Below are positions 10,546-21,666 of a stretch of 64,000 nucleotides of DNA, one piece after another. The stretch's first letter is position 1; each line of letters opens with the position of its first letter. Location: NCBI GenBank assembly GCA_019055375.1, contig JAHQIW010003622.1:124001-188000 (forward strand), written 5' to 3'. Source of the DNA: Parelaphostrongylus tenuis. Taxonomy: Eukaryota > Nematoda > Chromadorea > Rhabditida > Metastrongylidae. The notes beneath the pieces were generated by a model, which worked only from the letters and a program-made list of their open reading frames with translations, had not been told where the DNA came from and did not search any database. Both the position numbers and the translations under genes were made by a program.

Positions 10546-11944
10546 TAGCTTTTGTACTCTTATTCATTCATTACGACACATGTTGATGCTTTTCAAATGG
10601 ATCATATGTATATAACTTAATAACATATATAACTTAATGCAGGAAGCTCTATGGCAAAATTCCTTTGCCATCACCACACTAGCTCTGCAGTGTGTCTTCC
10701 ACTCTACATATTTGACTGGTCAGTGCTACTGTGGGATAAGAGCTGTCAAGAGTATTCAACTACAGGAAAAGAAGAACAAGTAGCATGCGTCAACTTCATT
10801 CAGTTATGGAGAATCAGCGTTTCTTCATTTTCAGTGATGCAGACGTTAAGACTGCACGCTGTTAGTGTCACTATCAAATGTGACCTCAGAAGAACACGTT
10901 TATTTGAAATTTCAATGACTGATTAGTTGATTCGACATCTAATATTGCTTCAGTTACAAGACTCTTGACCATAGCTATGTTGCTGCACATGAAATACGAA
11001 CTAAAAATTATATACTCAAATAAAGCAGAAACATCTGCATCACTTACACAGCTGTTCAAGCAAGAAAATTGATTGACCACAAGCTGTAGTAATTATCAGG
11101 TAATGAATACATAAGTTCAGATGCAAACAGAAACAGTTTTTTCCGCGTCTTGGAAATAGCGCACACAAGTCACATGCAAAACAATTCAGATTCCGTGAAC
11201 CCGACGATAATCATGAAATGGGGAACGCAAGAAGAAATTGAGCACAATAATCAAAATGTTCAATAAGACATAACAAATGATCTTGTACATATACATATGA
11301 GCACTAAGAAAACCGCAACCATTCATAAACTATCTTACTCCGCTATTATCGCAGTAGTAGCTGAGGGATTGAGCAACATCAGCAACGTAATTTTTTGAAC
11401 TAAAAGTGTCCTTCGATGATAGTCCTGTAAACTCATAAATCTGGCCATTTTTCTCATATCTGATAGTAAAACATACTGCTTTACGATATTATTTGAGCGA
11501 TTATCGATATCTCTCTATAAATTTCACTTTCTCAACATTTCTAGGAAATGCTAGTTAATATTCGAAACGTTGTACCACAAAGCGTTCGTCTCCAGTAATA
11601 TCGAGAAGTTAGGAAAAAGTTTGATATCCTTATCGGGAGAGCAAATGCAAGTCAGTGTCCATAACCTTCCGACCTAGAGAATTCTCACATAGGGTCATCA
11701 CCAAGTGAAAACTGTGGATCATCGCACATTTTACATGGAAGCACTACACATGGTTTTCCGGAAGCCCACAGTTAAACTTTCAGACCAACAACAAAACATT
11801 CTAATGAAAATGTAATCTGTTTACTTTGTCTTAGCCGTCAAAGCGATCAGTTAAACGATAAAATCCGCATGTTTAGTTTTTAAACAATATGCTCTGACAG
11901 CAAACTGTTCTTTCATTTTGACAGATACTTCCAAACTTTTATCA
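10546..11944. other. No supported feature
   Basis: Short frames of up to 91 codons without motifs. No RNA gene or repeat was recognised. Confidence 0.45.
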
Positions 11945-12392
11945 TGAATTCAATATGTCAGATAATCATTTTTGAGCCGCGCATGTCATGTGTTCTCTAG
12001 AATGGGCTGACTCATAGAGCCCGTTACACGTGTTTCGACCTTGATGGTCTCGTCAGTCGGGCAGTTACCCTTCGTCTTTAGCCAATCCTCCTGAGGCGCT
12101 CAGCCCTTATACTAAAAGTAGGCGACAACGAACATTTCACACTCTATGTCCAGTGAAATTATCGCCAAACACACAGTGTTGTACACCCGATTGCTTTTGG
12201 CTGGTATTATTAGTGTATCATATCTTTCTCTTCGACTGTTCTTGAAACCACAGCTCAAATTTCAATATACCAGATATGCCGGATAATCACTTTTGAGAAA
12301 TGATTATTTCAAAAATGATTATCTGGCATATCAAAATTCGAGCTGTGGTCTTGAGAAAGCACTCGGAAAGAAAGGTATTTGATCATAATATT
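11945..12392. mobile_element. MITE-like element (family beta) with long inverted ends
   Basis: The right half is a hairpin. About 80 bases at 12215-12296 pair with 12305-12388 around a short loop, with words such as accacagctcaaatttc against gaaattcgagctgtggt-type sequence. The left half (cgcatgtcatg to ctctatgtccagtg) recurs in inverted orientation at 47.53-47.70 kb and in part at 41.9-42.07 kb. It is non-coding. No convincing target-site duplication was found, so the exact ends are approximate. Confidence 0.6.
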
Positions 12393-12929
12393 AGTTGGAA
12401 CACATGAATAGGATTCTTACGATTTCAATCATTAATCGCAAGCCAAGTTCTTAGTGCCTTCTTTAAAAAATTGTAACCAGGTAGCAGTTTGCTGGAAGAC
12501 TGTTTCAGCTCATACGTTTCTAAAAACTTCCGAACTAATCAATCGATGGAAAAAATGATCATTCGTGGTGGGGCCTAGTTTGAAACTTCCTCAGTATTTG
12601 CTAAGCAGCTAGTCAATTCTGGTCTTTTTAATATGTGGCTCAAAATTATGAATGGTGTAAGAATGACGGATGTGATTCATTCAACTATGATTATTTGCGA
12701 AGACAGCCGTCAAGCATTGAGTAGCCAAATTTTAATTTCCTAGTAAAATATATGTGCGGCCAACTAGCATGAACGCGAAAGACAACAAGATTGATCAAAC
12801 ACTTACACGCATGGTGAAGAACGGTTAGAATAACTCAAATTAAGAAAAACCTAAACGAGAAAAACTAAAGGTACTTATTAATATTTGATAAGAACAACTT
12901 ATTCGACTACCTTTCGGGTTTTGCCTGAT
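12393..12929. other. No supported feature
   Basis: AT-rich. No frame above 60 codons and no repeat recognised. Confidence 0.45.
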
Positions 12930-13200
12930 TAGGAGTGAACAAATGAAAAACCGATCGCATTCGCTGGAGAGGAACTTTGAAAGAAGTGTTATTGATCATT
13001 TGAAAGCCGAGACTTCAAACTACAGCACGTCGCGGTTTTTGAAAAAAATCCCTTTATAGTGTTGCAGCATCCAGATCAAAAATTATATATCACACTTACC
13101 TTTCGCCTTCATTTTTACTACGCATATAATTCGCTGGAAGCTGAAGAGCATATCAGTGTCTGGAAAAATTATTATAGTATCTTAGTCAATCGTTTTATGT
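12930..13200 (+). repeat. Repeat alpha fragment
   Basis: It contains attcgctggagaggaactttg, tgttgcagcatccagatc and actacgcatataattcgctg, the same landmarks and order as 7.9-8.1 kb. Confidence 0.55.
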
Positions 13201-13639
13201 GGAGTTTCCTTCGAAATGGAGGAAATTATCTTATTTCATAACTATGTATCAATCGTCCTACCTGGCCCCGCCCCTGTTACGGCCCTCGCCTTATCGAATA
13301 GCCTGTAAGCAACCTATCTTAAAATGTAAAACATGGCTTATTTTTTTTGCCAAGCCGTATTTTCAGGGAAATAAGCACGTCGCTAGAATCAGGAAGCATT
13401 AAGCTCTCAGAGGATTACTAATAGTATTAAGAAAGAGTCCTGTCCGTCGAGGTTTGAGGCACAGATCAAAATTTTTGTGGGGGTAAAAAATCAACAGAGA
13501 TTTTTCAAGAAACAAACACATGCTTGCGTTCTTGAAGCTTGTGCTATGACTCCAGTATTGATATTCTGAGAAAGGAGTTATGTCCAGAAAAACATAAATG
13601 AGATAAGTGAAAAACACGTGGTCATATTAAAGACGATTT

Positions 13640-13830
13640 GTTTCGAATGTTAAGGTGTTATAAAGGCGTGTTTTGGAAACCGGTCATGTGGGCTTTAGCC
13701 TCAAGTCTCCGCTTTCGAATGGTTACTAACCTACGAAAAGTTCTTCTCCAGCAAATTAGATCGGTTTTCATTTGTTCTCTACTAATCGTAAAGTACCACC
13801 TTTTCTTTAGAGTGTTTTTGAGACCTCGAA
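13640..13830 (+). repeat. Repeat alpha fragment
   Basis: It shares ttataaaggcgtgtttt, agtctccgctttcgaatgg and ttctccagcaaattagatcgg with the alpha clusters. It abuts the fold-back element that starts near 13842. Confidence 0.45.
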
Positions 13831-13841
13831 CCAAACAATAT

Positions 13842-14366
13842 AATTTGATGACATATTCTGAGCCTTTCATGGGGTCTGTTACGGCACTTATTCAGCGCAG
13901 GACACGTGTTCCGGCATTACAGCCTCCTCACCTGCACGGTATCATTAGGTTCAGTCAGTTCTGCAAACGGAATTCTTTGCTAAGAGTAACCGACGCCGAA
14001 GTACTTACACGCGCCGTCAAGTGATAAAATCACCAATCAGGAAGTGTTGTATACTCGATCGCTCGTGGCTGGCAAACACACATACACTCTTAACAACTTT
14101 CAAAACGAAAAGTATGACAATCATGTTTTACCAGCCACGAGCAATCGAATATACAACACTGCCTGTTCGGTGACTTCATCACTTGACGGCGCGTGTAAGA
14201 ACTTCAGCATCGGTTCTTCTTAGCGAGGAATATCTGCCCGCAGAACTGACTGAACCAAAGGGCACCGCGCAATTGACGCGGCCGTAATGCCGGAACACGT
14301 GTCCTGCGCCGTAAAAGTGCCATAACAGGCCTCATGAAAGTCTCAGGATATGTACTCAAAATATCA
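13842..14366. mobile_element. Fold-back element with roughly 200-bp inverted arms
   Basis: The left arm (about 13842-14070) is the imperfect reverse complement of the right arm (about 14140-14366). Landmarks are gcaggacacgtgttccggcatt on the left against aatgccggaacacgtgtcctg on the right, and ttacacgcgccgtcaagtga against tcacttgacggcgcgtgtaa. Arms differ at scattered positions, by eye roughly one base in six. At the centre sits gtgttgtatactcgatcgct with its inverted partner, a module also found in MITE family beta at 12.16 and 47.31 kb. A 128-codon frame across the left arm is a by-product. No transposase is present, so it would be non-autonomous. Confidence 0.75.
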
Positions 14367-14404
14367 GATTCTCAATTCATCAACACATATCCGATGATGG
14401 CGGG

Positions 14405-14672
14405 TAGTTTGCAAAACCTTCTCAGCAGGACTCGAACCTGCATCTCACCTTTTCTGGGGGTGCGTGCTGAACCAGCTGCTCCACCGACGCCTCTTTTGCC
14501 TCCACTACTTGTACACTACAACGCATCACTCTGTCAGCAACCAACCTTCAACGGTTTGGTATAATAGACGATATCGACATTGAACCAACTCATGCTGACA
14601 GATATTGAATATATGTATGATCAAATCTAAATCTTCGCAACATCATAACACCGCTGGAAGCGATTAAACAAA
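14405..14672 (-). mobile_element. tRNA-derived SINE (family 2)
   Basis: On the minus strand the segment 14490-14420 reads like a tRNA, with box A gtggagcagctggttcagc and box B ggttcgagtcc in a good T-arm (gcagg/cctgc). The acceptor arm does not pair, so it is not a working tRNA. A related element at 63020-63240 shares both the tRNA-like part and the other end (ataacaccgctggaagcgat here, ataccaccgctagaagcgat there), which defines a family of about 220-270 bp. A third, worse copy lies at 57545-57715. Confidence 0.6.
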
Positions 14673-14755
14673 AAGATTTTGGTCTAAACAACATGCAGGC
14701 ATAGACAGCCTTTAGCAATGTCGCCATCTTTTTTCAAATGTATTAGGTCAATTGC

Positions 14756-15568
14756 AAATGATATCGATCACATAACACCAAGCATCACCCAAGCGGAACG
14801 AATGTTGACCGATTTCGACAAAGCGTGTGGAAAAATTGGCCTTCACCTAAATCTAACGAAAACGATGTTCACGAGGGGCGGATGACTTTTGAATGCCTCA
14901 TTCACGCCTAACGGAACAAAAATCTCTGAATGCTCCAGTTGTCTATCTAAATCGTCAACTCAACATGATGAACAACCTCGCTCCAGAGTTGAGTAGGAGT
15001 AAATGAGCAGCTTGGAGAATGTTTGAGAGCATCGAAGATGTAGTGAAGAGGACAAAGAACATCCGACTCCGTGTCCACCTTCTTGAATCGACGATTATCC
15101 CCGCCCTAACATATACAGCAGAAACCTGATCGCTACGTATGCAGAATGAAAGATCACTTGGCGTTATTGAACGCGCAGTCGAAAGGTCGATGCTGGAAGT
15201 ATCCCCTGTCTCGCAAATGAGAGAATGGATCCGAAGTTCCGACCTACGTCAACTATCCTAAATCTAAGGCGCCCTTCTATACGCCAAGATATCGAAAATA
15301 AGGTCGGCTGGACACGTGATGCGCTTCAACGACAACCGATGGACGAGAGCCGTTACCAACTGGATTCCTCGGGATGTCAAGCGTTCTACAGGAAGACCAC
15401 CGACCCAATGGTCCGATTTTATACCAATAGCATAAAAGATGCTTAGCGGATCCCTAGAGCTAGGAGGACCCACTGGTACACTACTGCACGCGATAGGGAA
15501 AAATGGAAGTGTTGCTGGTGCACGCTCGAGTCACTCGACCATTAACAGGGCGAAAAGTGATGCAGGTG
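14756..15568 (+). mobile_element. 5'-truncated RTE retrotransposon with 14-bp target-site duplication
   Basis: The plus strand encodes the C-terminal third of the same RTE family as the two long minus-strand copies. It begins just after the reverse-transcriptase FADD position (ITPSITQAERML), then GKIGLHLNLTKTMF, and then the C-terminal RFNDNRWTRAV-like block near 15.32 kb. Stop codons and frameshifts abound. The 3' end has the family's tail word (gatgcaggtg). ATTAGGTCAATTGC stands on both sides (14742-14755 and 15569-15582). A flanking duplication around a 5'-truncated copy is the classic product of target-primed reverse transcription. Confidence 0.85.
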
Positions 15569-15582
15569 ATTAGGTCAATTGC

Positions 15583-17554
15583 CAGCAATGTTCACGTTGA
15601 AATGAATCAAAGTAGTCTTTCAGTCCTCGACAAAGCGCATTCAAAATATCGAATTAGAGCGAAGACCACTGGAGGGCACCTCCACGTGAAAGATCAATTG
15701 AGCGACTCAACAGAAATAGAACGTTGATGAAATGGAAAATTGCCAAGTTTTTCACTAACAGCTGTATTACAACTGAGTCCTCTCGAATATGGAATAACGT
15801 ATTTACAGAGCAGCAAACAAATATAACATATCTTTCAACTGATACGTTATTCAACAATTTCTTCTTGCTTAACATCAGCCATTGACAGAGGTAATAACTA
15901 GTCACCTGAAATTTCTGTAACACAGGTGACCGCCATTTCTCTTAATCGTTCATTGGCTAACTCAGCACTGCAAATCAAAGCATTGTGTAAAGATACCATA
16001 GGAAGTTGTGAAGAACACTGTTCTGACCGAGACTTCACAGCAAACCACGATCGATCACGTTATAACGTAGAATTCGACAGGCTCATTGTATGAAATGAAG
16101 GAATGTCACATGATAGTCTGTTGAGAGATCGTCATGCAGTCTGCCTTCAACCAGAATTCAACTCTCCTAAATCCTCTGGCGCATTTGAATTAGTCAAGAA
16201 GCTTAGGAGTCCATAACATCGGTATGAAAATCTAACGTAGCTACTAAATGGCTAACTTTTGAACAAAGCGATACAAATACCCATCAATAGCACTGTTATT
16301 CTTTTTCACCTCTTTTCCGAGTTTTTTAATTTCAATATTTTTTCAACCCCGATTACGCAAAAAACTCATGTTTAATCCTTGCCAACCAAATCTTCGACAA
16401 ATTCTGCTAAGGCAGTCACTAATTTGCTATAAGGGACACGAAAATCGATATAGAATTAAGTGCAGTTTTTCATCCTGAGCCCTCCTTACAGAGGCAGTCC
16501 AAGAAATTTGAGTAAGCACGCAACACATTAGAAAGCTCATCACAACATAACTATGCGACGTCGAACATACCATACCTGCCAAAAAGAGGTGAAAAAGATG
16601 ATGCCCATCGTAAAATCAAAGGTGGGTGAAATTCTAGACAAAAAGTCCAATGAAGTCATACGCTCATGTTGTTCTCTTTCGTGTCACCTCTTTCAATAAA
16701 TTTGAGCAGCGATGGTATGAGCAAATAACAAGCGTAAGATATGTGAGATGGCATTACGAAAATAGAATTGTTTCGATGACCCACCTGGTTAATCGCTGGT
16801 AAGTGACGCTCGGGAAGGCAGAATTATAGAGACAATCTGAATTTTTCTTAACAGGACGGATGTGGGCGAAATAATGTTGAATTTGAGGAGTGTGATACAA
16901 CGTCTCAGATAGTGAATATTGAAGAACTCTAGCCAAAAGCGAAACCTTAGAAATACATGGGCTCATATAATGCTCCGGAGCATAGTTACCAGTCGAAATT
17001 TAACCAAGAGAATAAAAATGTCGTCTGGTTGGCTATCGCATTTTCTCAGTTTTGTATCAGTGTTGCCTAGAGAGGCTCAACACTTTGAGTACGACGTGTC
17101 CACGGCGCTAGCTCCATCCTAGCGCGAGCGGAGTCCTTCACCCGAGTGCTTAGTGATGCTTGTCATCGGGAAGGAGATTGCTGGTCCGATATACCATCAC
17201 GACGCCTCACAGCAGATTTTTTGGAGCTATGTTTCGTGCCGGTTAGCACTGAAGGTGTTTCTGCAATGTAACTATTGTAGCGAAACGCTCAGTTCTCTAA
17301 AATAGCACTATTTTTTGAAGCGAAACATTGATCCGCAAGGTAACAACGCATATTCAACCTTTTCTTCGCAATTTTTTTGACGATGTTGTTGAAGTCGAAC
17401 TCGAAAACAAATTCTCTATAGTGTTTGATATGAGATATGGCGTGGTATTGCGTGCTAGTGATAAGTACATAGTGATCTAAAAACAAGAAAATACCCAGAA
17501 AACTGCCGTAAAGCGTCGTGGAATGGAGGCGGATGAGAAACCCTCTTCCTAATG
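15583..17554. other. No supported feature
   Basis: Nearly 2 kb of AT-rich sequence with frames of at most 89 codons and no recognised repeat, RNA or domain. Confidence 0.45.
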
Positions 17555-17690
17555 GCGATGGCGGGGATCACTAACCACTCAACACTACGGACTATTCACC
17601 GTAGCACGGGGCCGGGCCTAACGCAGTAGACCTGTCGTAGAAAAAAGGGTGAAAATTTTCATACTGCATGGAGGCGATTCCCTCCTGTTC
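17555..17690 (-). repeat. Degenerate tRNA-like SINE head
   Basis: On minus, gttgagtggttagtgatccc parallels the box-A region of the degenerate head at 4805-4893, and agggtttctcatcc sits where box B should be. The likeness between the two loci suggests a minor SINE subfamily. Confidence 0.3.
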
Positions 17691-18202
17691 AAAAGAATAA
17701 GCGATTGTATTTGAAAAGAAAATCATTGCACCGTAGAAGTTTATCGCTCGAACTACTTCACCATGGAATATAACGTAACGAAGCTATTGAACAAAGACAA
17801 CGAAGTCCCAAGAAAAGGCGCAAGAATGGGGCTGGTCGAGGGAAACATTTCGACAGCGCTCCTCTTGTGGATCCCAAAATCAACCGAATCTTCGTTAAGG
17901 TGGCGGTGTGGAAACACTGCCTAAGCTACTTTATAGAACTCGGTGCCCACATAAGATATGTAGACCAGAGAGCTGACAAAAGATTAAGAATCCTCACGGA
18001 TTTAGTGGAAAATAGAAACGATTGCTCCTTCAGCCAATTATTTATCCATTAGATCACTGACCTGGAAAAAAAATAAAACCAAATGTAGCTTACGTGAAAA
18101 GTATGACCTAGGAAATTAGAAATTTCTAGTATTTTTACTGCATTTTTCGCAGTTTTATGGTCATCCATGTAGTAATAAGAGAATTGAGCTGTGAGCAAAA
18201 AC
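17691..18202. other. No supported feature
   Basis: One 61-codon frame. Nothing recognisable. Confidence 0.4.
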
Positions 18203-18278
18203 ACGCCCCTCAGGCGGGAATCGAACCCTCGTTTTATCCTATCCGGCGTTGCATGTTCTACCACTGCACCACAGAGGT
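18203..18278 (-). repeat. tRNA-like sequence, Gly-type boxes, not functional
   Basis: On minus, acctctgtggtgcagtggta supplies the acceptor start and box A, and gagggttcgattcccgc gives a good T-arm (four of five pairs). Five of seven acceptor pairs form with ctgaggg. The stretch between the D and T arms (catgcaacgccggataggat and beyond) gives no proper anticodon stem. It is best read as a tRNA pseudogene or the head of another SINE. Confidence 0.5.
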
Positions 18279-18830
18279 ACATTTGCGCCACCACTCATTC
18301 ACGGTTTTTGCTCATCATTCAATCTTCTTAGGACTAAAAAATTGCTGTAATACGGCCTTAACGCATGCACATCAGAATTATCAGAGAAAATTGACTAGAA
18401 GAGATCAAAACAATACTAATCTCTCCGTACAGGTGGCTCCAAAGTTTTTTGTCTCCACTAAGTGAAACCACTCGACAAATAATCGAAAGGAGATTTAATT
18501 TAGAGAAGGAACGTGAGGAACGACGTTGACTCAGCGCTTGGAACATTTTACGGAAAACCTTGGGGGACGTGGTGATTTGCAGCAAATACGCCATAAATTA
18601 CGAAATTAAAAAATATTTTGTACATGGAGGAATTCTTCCGAATATGTTCGACAAACGGTTGACGGCAGCGTAATCAGACCCAAGACAGTTAAACAAAGTC
18701 CACAGCGATACGGACGAGAGTAGAACGAAAGCAAACATCAAGTCACTTGACAAGGTAGCAGTAGGACAACACGAGACGAGTCGCAGGACCGCAGCGAGTA
18801 CGGTATGGGGATGAGTGCTGCAGTCACGTC
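18279..18830. other. No supported feature; upstream flank of the 18.8-kb candidate gene
   Basis: Short frames only. GC rises towards 18.8 kb, as often seen around a gene start, but no promoter motif can be defended. Confidence 0.35.
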
Positions 18831-19495
18831 ATGACACGTGGGTGGTGCGTCACGCGGCGTATCCTCCATCGATTTTTTCGCCTGCGTCAGCACCACGCTG
18901 CGCTTGCCGCGGATGACACCTTCGCAGTGTGGTCGTTCCCCCGAGCAACCAGACGACCAGTGGACGGCGTGCAGAACGGTAAGTGTTTCTAAAGAGAAGC
19001 TGTTGTTGGCCAATTCTTTATACACTTTATTGATCAGTCGTCACAGCGTTTCTTCTTCCAATGTGCGATTCCAGAAATTCTAGCGTTCAACTCGGTTTTA
19101 GTCTCCTTCTTGAACGCTATAGAACACTGGTTGAGCAAGTTTCTAGCAGTCTTGAGTATGCGTGGTTGTGGCGTTCCATAGGGCATTAACGTTAACTGCC
19201 GTAGAGTGTTTGAGGGTGAAACCCGACTCCACGCGCTCCGCGACGAGTATCACAACCACTCGGCCAAGACGCCCCTTGTTTACTATGCAGACTTAGATTT
19301 TCTATCGAATTTTCTGCTTATTGTTGAAAAGATAAGAGTGCTTGATTGAGTGTATCACATTTCATATTTACCTTTCTAGAGTTTACCGACGCGAAAGCAG
19401 CCGGAACGGCGTCAGCTAAGATTGTGCTGGCTGCACACAACCTCATGTCGGCTCACAAGGAACTTCTACGACAGATTCAAATGCCGAGAAAATAA
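18831..19495 (+). CDS. Small two-exon candidate gene, unidentified
   Basis: ATG at 18831 opens a frame through a GC-rich first exon to 18978, followed by a GTAAGT donor. A second exon begins at 19380 after TTTCTAG and restores the frame (phase 1, GAG codon at the junction). It reads FTDAKAAGTASAKIVLAAHN and then MSAHKELLRQIQMPRK before TAA at 19493. The product would be about 87 residues with a helical, alanine-rich C-terminal half. I recognise no family. All three frames of exon 1 are open because of its GC content, so the frame choice rests on splice phase alone. A second possible acceptor two bases on would select a different frame. The intron is 401 bp. Confidence 0.35.
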
Positions 19496-19579
19496 TGACT
19501 TCATTGAGGTATGGTTCTTATCAAATAAAATCATTCTCTTGTTAGGAACGACTTTCTGCATTCAAAATACATTATGAAG

Positions 19580-19603
19580 TGATATAGTAATAGTAATAGT
19601 AAT
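19580..19603 (+). repeat. (TAGTAA)n-like microsatellite
   Basis: A short run of tagtaa units lies immediately before the Penelope-like fragment. Confidence 0.6.
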
Positions 19604-19610
19604 ATACCTG

Positions 19611-19930
19611 ATCTCTTGCACAACATGCGGTGAAGAGTGCATTGGCGAGACAGGAAGACCATTTTGGATCCGCATCAAAGAACACTTAGATGGTAAAGTC
19701 AACAACGAATCAAGCAGCTTTTGGAGCACACGAAGTGGAAAAACATGATGATACGGACTTTGGAGTGGTTGTGAGATTCTTTTGACAAGAAACAAAGACA
19801 TCAGCGCGAAAAACCCCTGAGGCTTTTTGGATAAATTGCAAAAGACCAGAAATGATTAGGAGGGGAGAACGCCTAAACACAGTAAGTGATATGGCACCTT
19901 ATTTCAGATTCATCATTAGGTTTGAGTGTG
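19611..19930 (+). mobile_element. Penelope-like element GIY-YIG endonuclease relic
   Basis: The plus-strand frame reads SCTTCGEECIGETGRPFWIR and then KEHLDGK. The pattern C-x-x-C-G-E-x-Y/C-I-G-E-T-x-R matches the GIY-YIG nuclease domain that follows the reverse transcriptase in Penelope-like retroelements, with the catalytic R and E positions visible. The tyrosine normally before IG is cysteine here. After a frameshift and two stops near 19.74 kb the family's C-terminal block continues (EAFWINCKRPEM) in another frame. No reverse transcriptase remains upstream, so it is a dead 3' fragment. Confidence 0.65.
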
Positions 19931-20335
19931 GTTCATTTTGCAAATTATGTCACGCTAAGCCGGTGACCGCTCTCATGAAACTAATTGAGTTGGGGTTTTT
20001 CAGAATGACTAGACTGCTGATTTCTTTTCTTCTTTATCCTTGATACATACAAAGATTTAACCGAGTGATCAGAGATGGTACGATATGTAACGTCTGGGCT
20101 CTCACAAAGGCGTTGCCGCTGATACGTTAGCCATCAAACTGAGAGGAAAAGTAACTACCAACCACGTGCAAATTCTGAATATGGAAAAGGTCAATTTCTA
20201 GGAAGATCTGTGAAGCAGTTTTAATTACTTCTTCTTAATAGCGTTGATAGTGTATAGCCGATTTTTCCTACGCGTCGCTGTGTTCATGCATACCAAAAAC
20301 TTTCCGCATATACTCGATTAACATAACATGAACCG
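19931..20335. other. No supported feature
   Basis: Possible tail of the Penelope-like fragment. No motif beyond 19.93 kb. Confidence 0.35.
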
Positions 20336-20605
20336 ATGGAGGCATTCACTTCCTCAGGAACGATCATAGTGGGTGCTGAGGAACTTGCCAGCCACAGTGA
20401 AACACAGATCTCAGACACGGACTTCTCTCAGCAACGAAGTATCGAATGCACAAAGACGAGAATGTATATGCTACAGAAAGGAGAGAACAGAAAGATTCCG
20501 TGTGAATTAGGAGAAGACGCGAAGTGCGAATTTCATTTGATCAAGATTAGATCATCAAGGAGCACATGCCGTGCAAAACGGACCGTCACAGGGTGGAAGC
20601 GGTAG
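20336..20605 (+). CDS. Unidentified 89-codon ORF
   Basis: An ATG-initiated frame with balanced composition (MEAFTSSGTIIVGAEELASH at the start, basic C-terminus) and less AT-biased than its surroundings. No domain, signal peptide or splice signal is convincing. It may be a gene fragment or chance. Confidence 0.18.
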   Translation: MEAFTSSGTIIVGAEELASHSETQISDTDFSQQRSIECTKTRMYMLQKGENRKIPCELGEDAKCEFHLIKIRSSRSTCRAKRTVTGWKR

Positions 20606-21114
20606 TGACTAAACTCCAGTTGCATTTTTGACGTTTTTTTTCTATGTTGATAGACCTTTAACTGCCGGATAAGTTATAATTTAATATCGCCAGAGCGTTA
20701 AGGTGCGAGCAAAATTTGGATTCTTACGCTGTTTCGAGCGTCGATCACACTTATCAAGGGTCGTTGGTTTTCCTTTACACCATCGACGTTGTCACTCTGC
20801 CTTTTATGTCAGACATGTTTGAAACTGTGCGGTGCTGTCGGCAATCATCTGCAACGTCGCGCACATCCGTTGGTAGATCAACGAATGCGCGCCTGGCCGC
20901 TTCGCGGTTGAATGGGAGACCACCCCACGTCGCAGTGGGCAGTCACCATTCTCTCTTAAGCTATCAGCATTTTTTATCAATCCCCTCTCCTGCGTCTCCT
21001 AACATCATCTTTACTTCGATATTCATCGATTGCCTTCGCAGATAGTCTCTGTCGTAGTCCTTTGACTTGTCGATTAATATTTGAAATTTTTGGTCATTAC
21101 GTTCATCTAGAAAA

Positions 21115-21239
21115 ATGACACTCGGGAAAAACTTGCTCTCAATGTTCTGCTCAAAGAGAACAGCAAGCATCCAGGGCTCAGTTGCTGAACCGATGGAAGT
21201 AGTTCAGGAGGATGCGGCAAGGAAGGCTTCTTCACAGAG
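21115..21239 (+). CDS. Candidate first exon, with an overlapping antisense ORF
   Basis: After a TTCATCTAG acceptor, AAAAATG starts a frame at 21115. It contains MFCSKRTASIQGSVAEPMEV and ends at a GTATGT donor (21240), 41 codons plus two bases. That is the form of a trans-spliced or second exon in a nematode gene, but no continuation was found. The next 400 bases are a MITE fragment and then a 1.5-kb repeat. On the opposite strand, 20964-21170 holds a 68-codon frame (KFFPSVIFLDERNDQKFQIL) of equally protein-like texture. The two cannot both be assumed coding, and neither is recognised. Confidence 0.22.
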
Positions 21240-21454
21240 GTATGTTTCTACATCGATTTGAAGAGCAGATTCTAAAATGAAGCAGGAGCGGTAATGGAAT
21301 CAATATAAGTTGGATGATAGAGATTTATAAGCAGCAATAAACGGAAAGGGATACTTTTATCACTCAAATACTCCATCTGATTTCCGTAATAACGTGATCA
21401 GTGACCAACACTTGACCGCTCATAACTAATAGAATAAATCATGCCCTTCCATTC

Positions 21455-21640
21455 AACCTTGCAATGAACATTCAATATAATTCTTAAGAATGTTTGAAGC
21501 CTTACCCGATATTGGTATGCCAAAGCCATACACGCATGTTTCGGAAGTCGCTCCCTCCTCTTTAGTGGTCCACGTCTCTCACTAACTCGTTGAGGACCAT
21601 ATGTACCGATTTCGGTACATAGCGTTTCAAAAAGCGGCCA
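21455..21640 (-). mobile_element. Partial MITE (family gamma)
   Basis: It starts with acattcaatataattc, the inverted-end word of the elements at 32.1 and 55.3 kb. It also contains the reverse complement of their ccgaaacaccggcgtatg-type internal block (catacacgcatgtttcgg). The remaining part is eroded. Confidence 0.45.
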
Positions 21641-21666
21641 ATACTATGGATCAAATTATATCTACC

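Noticed and set aside
13638..14024. 128-codon plus-strand ORF
   Set aside because: It consists of a repeat-alpha fragment plus the left arm of a fold-back element, so it is a by-product of repeats.
18203..18278. A working tRNA-Gly gene
   Set aside because: Box A and the T-arm are good, but two of seven acceptor pairs fail and no anticodon stem can be drawn. SINE head or pseudogene is more likely.
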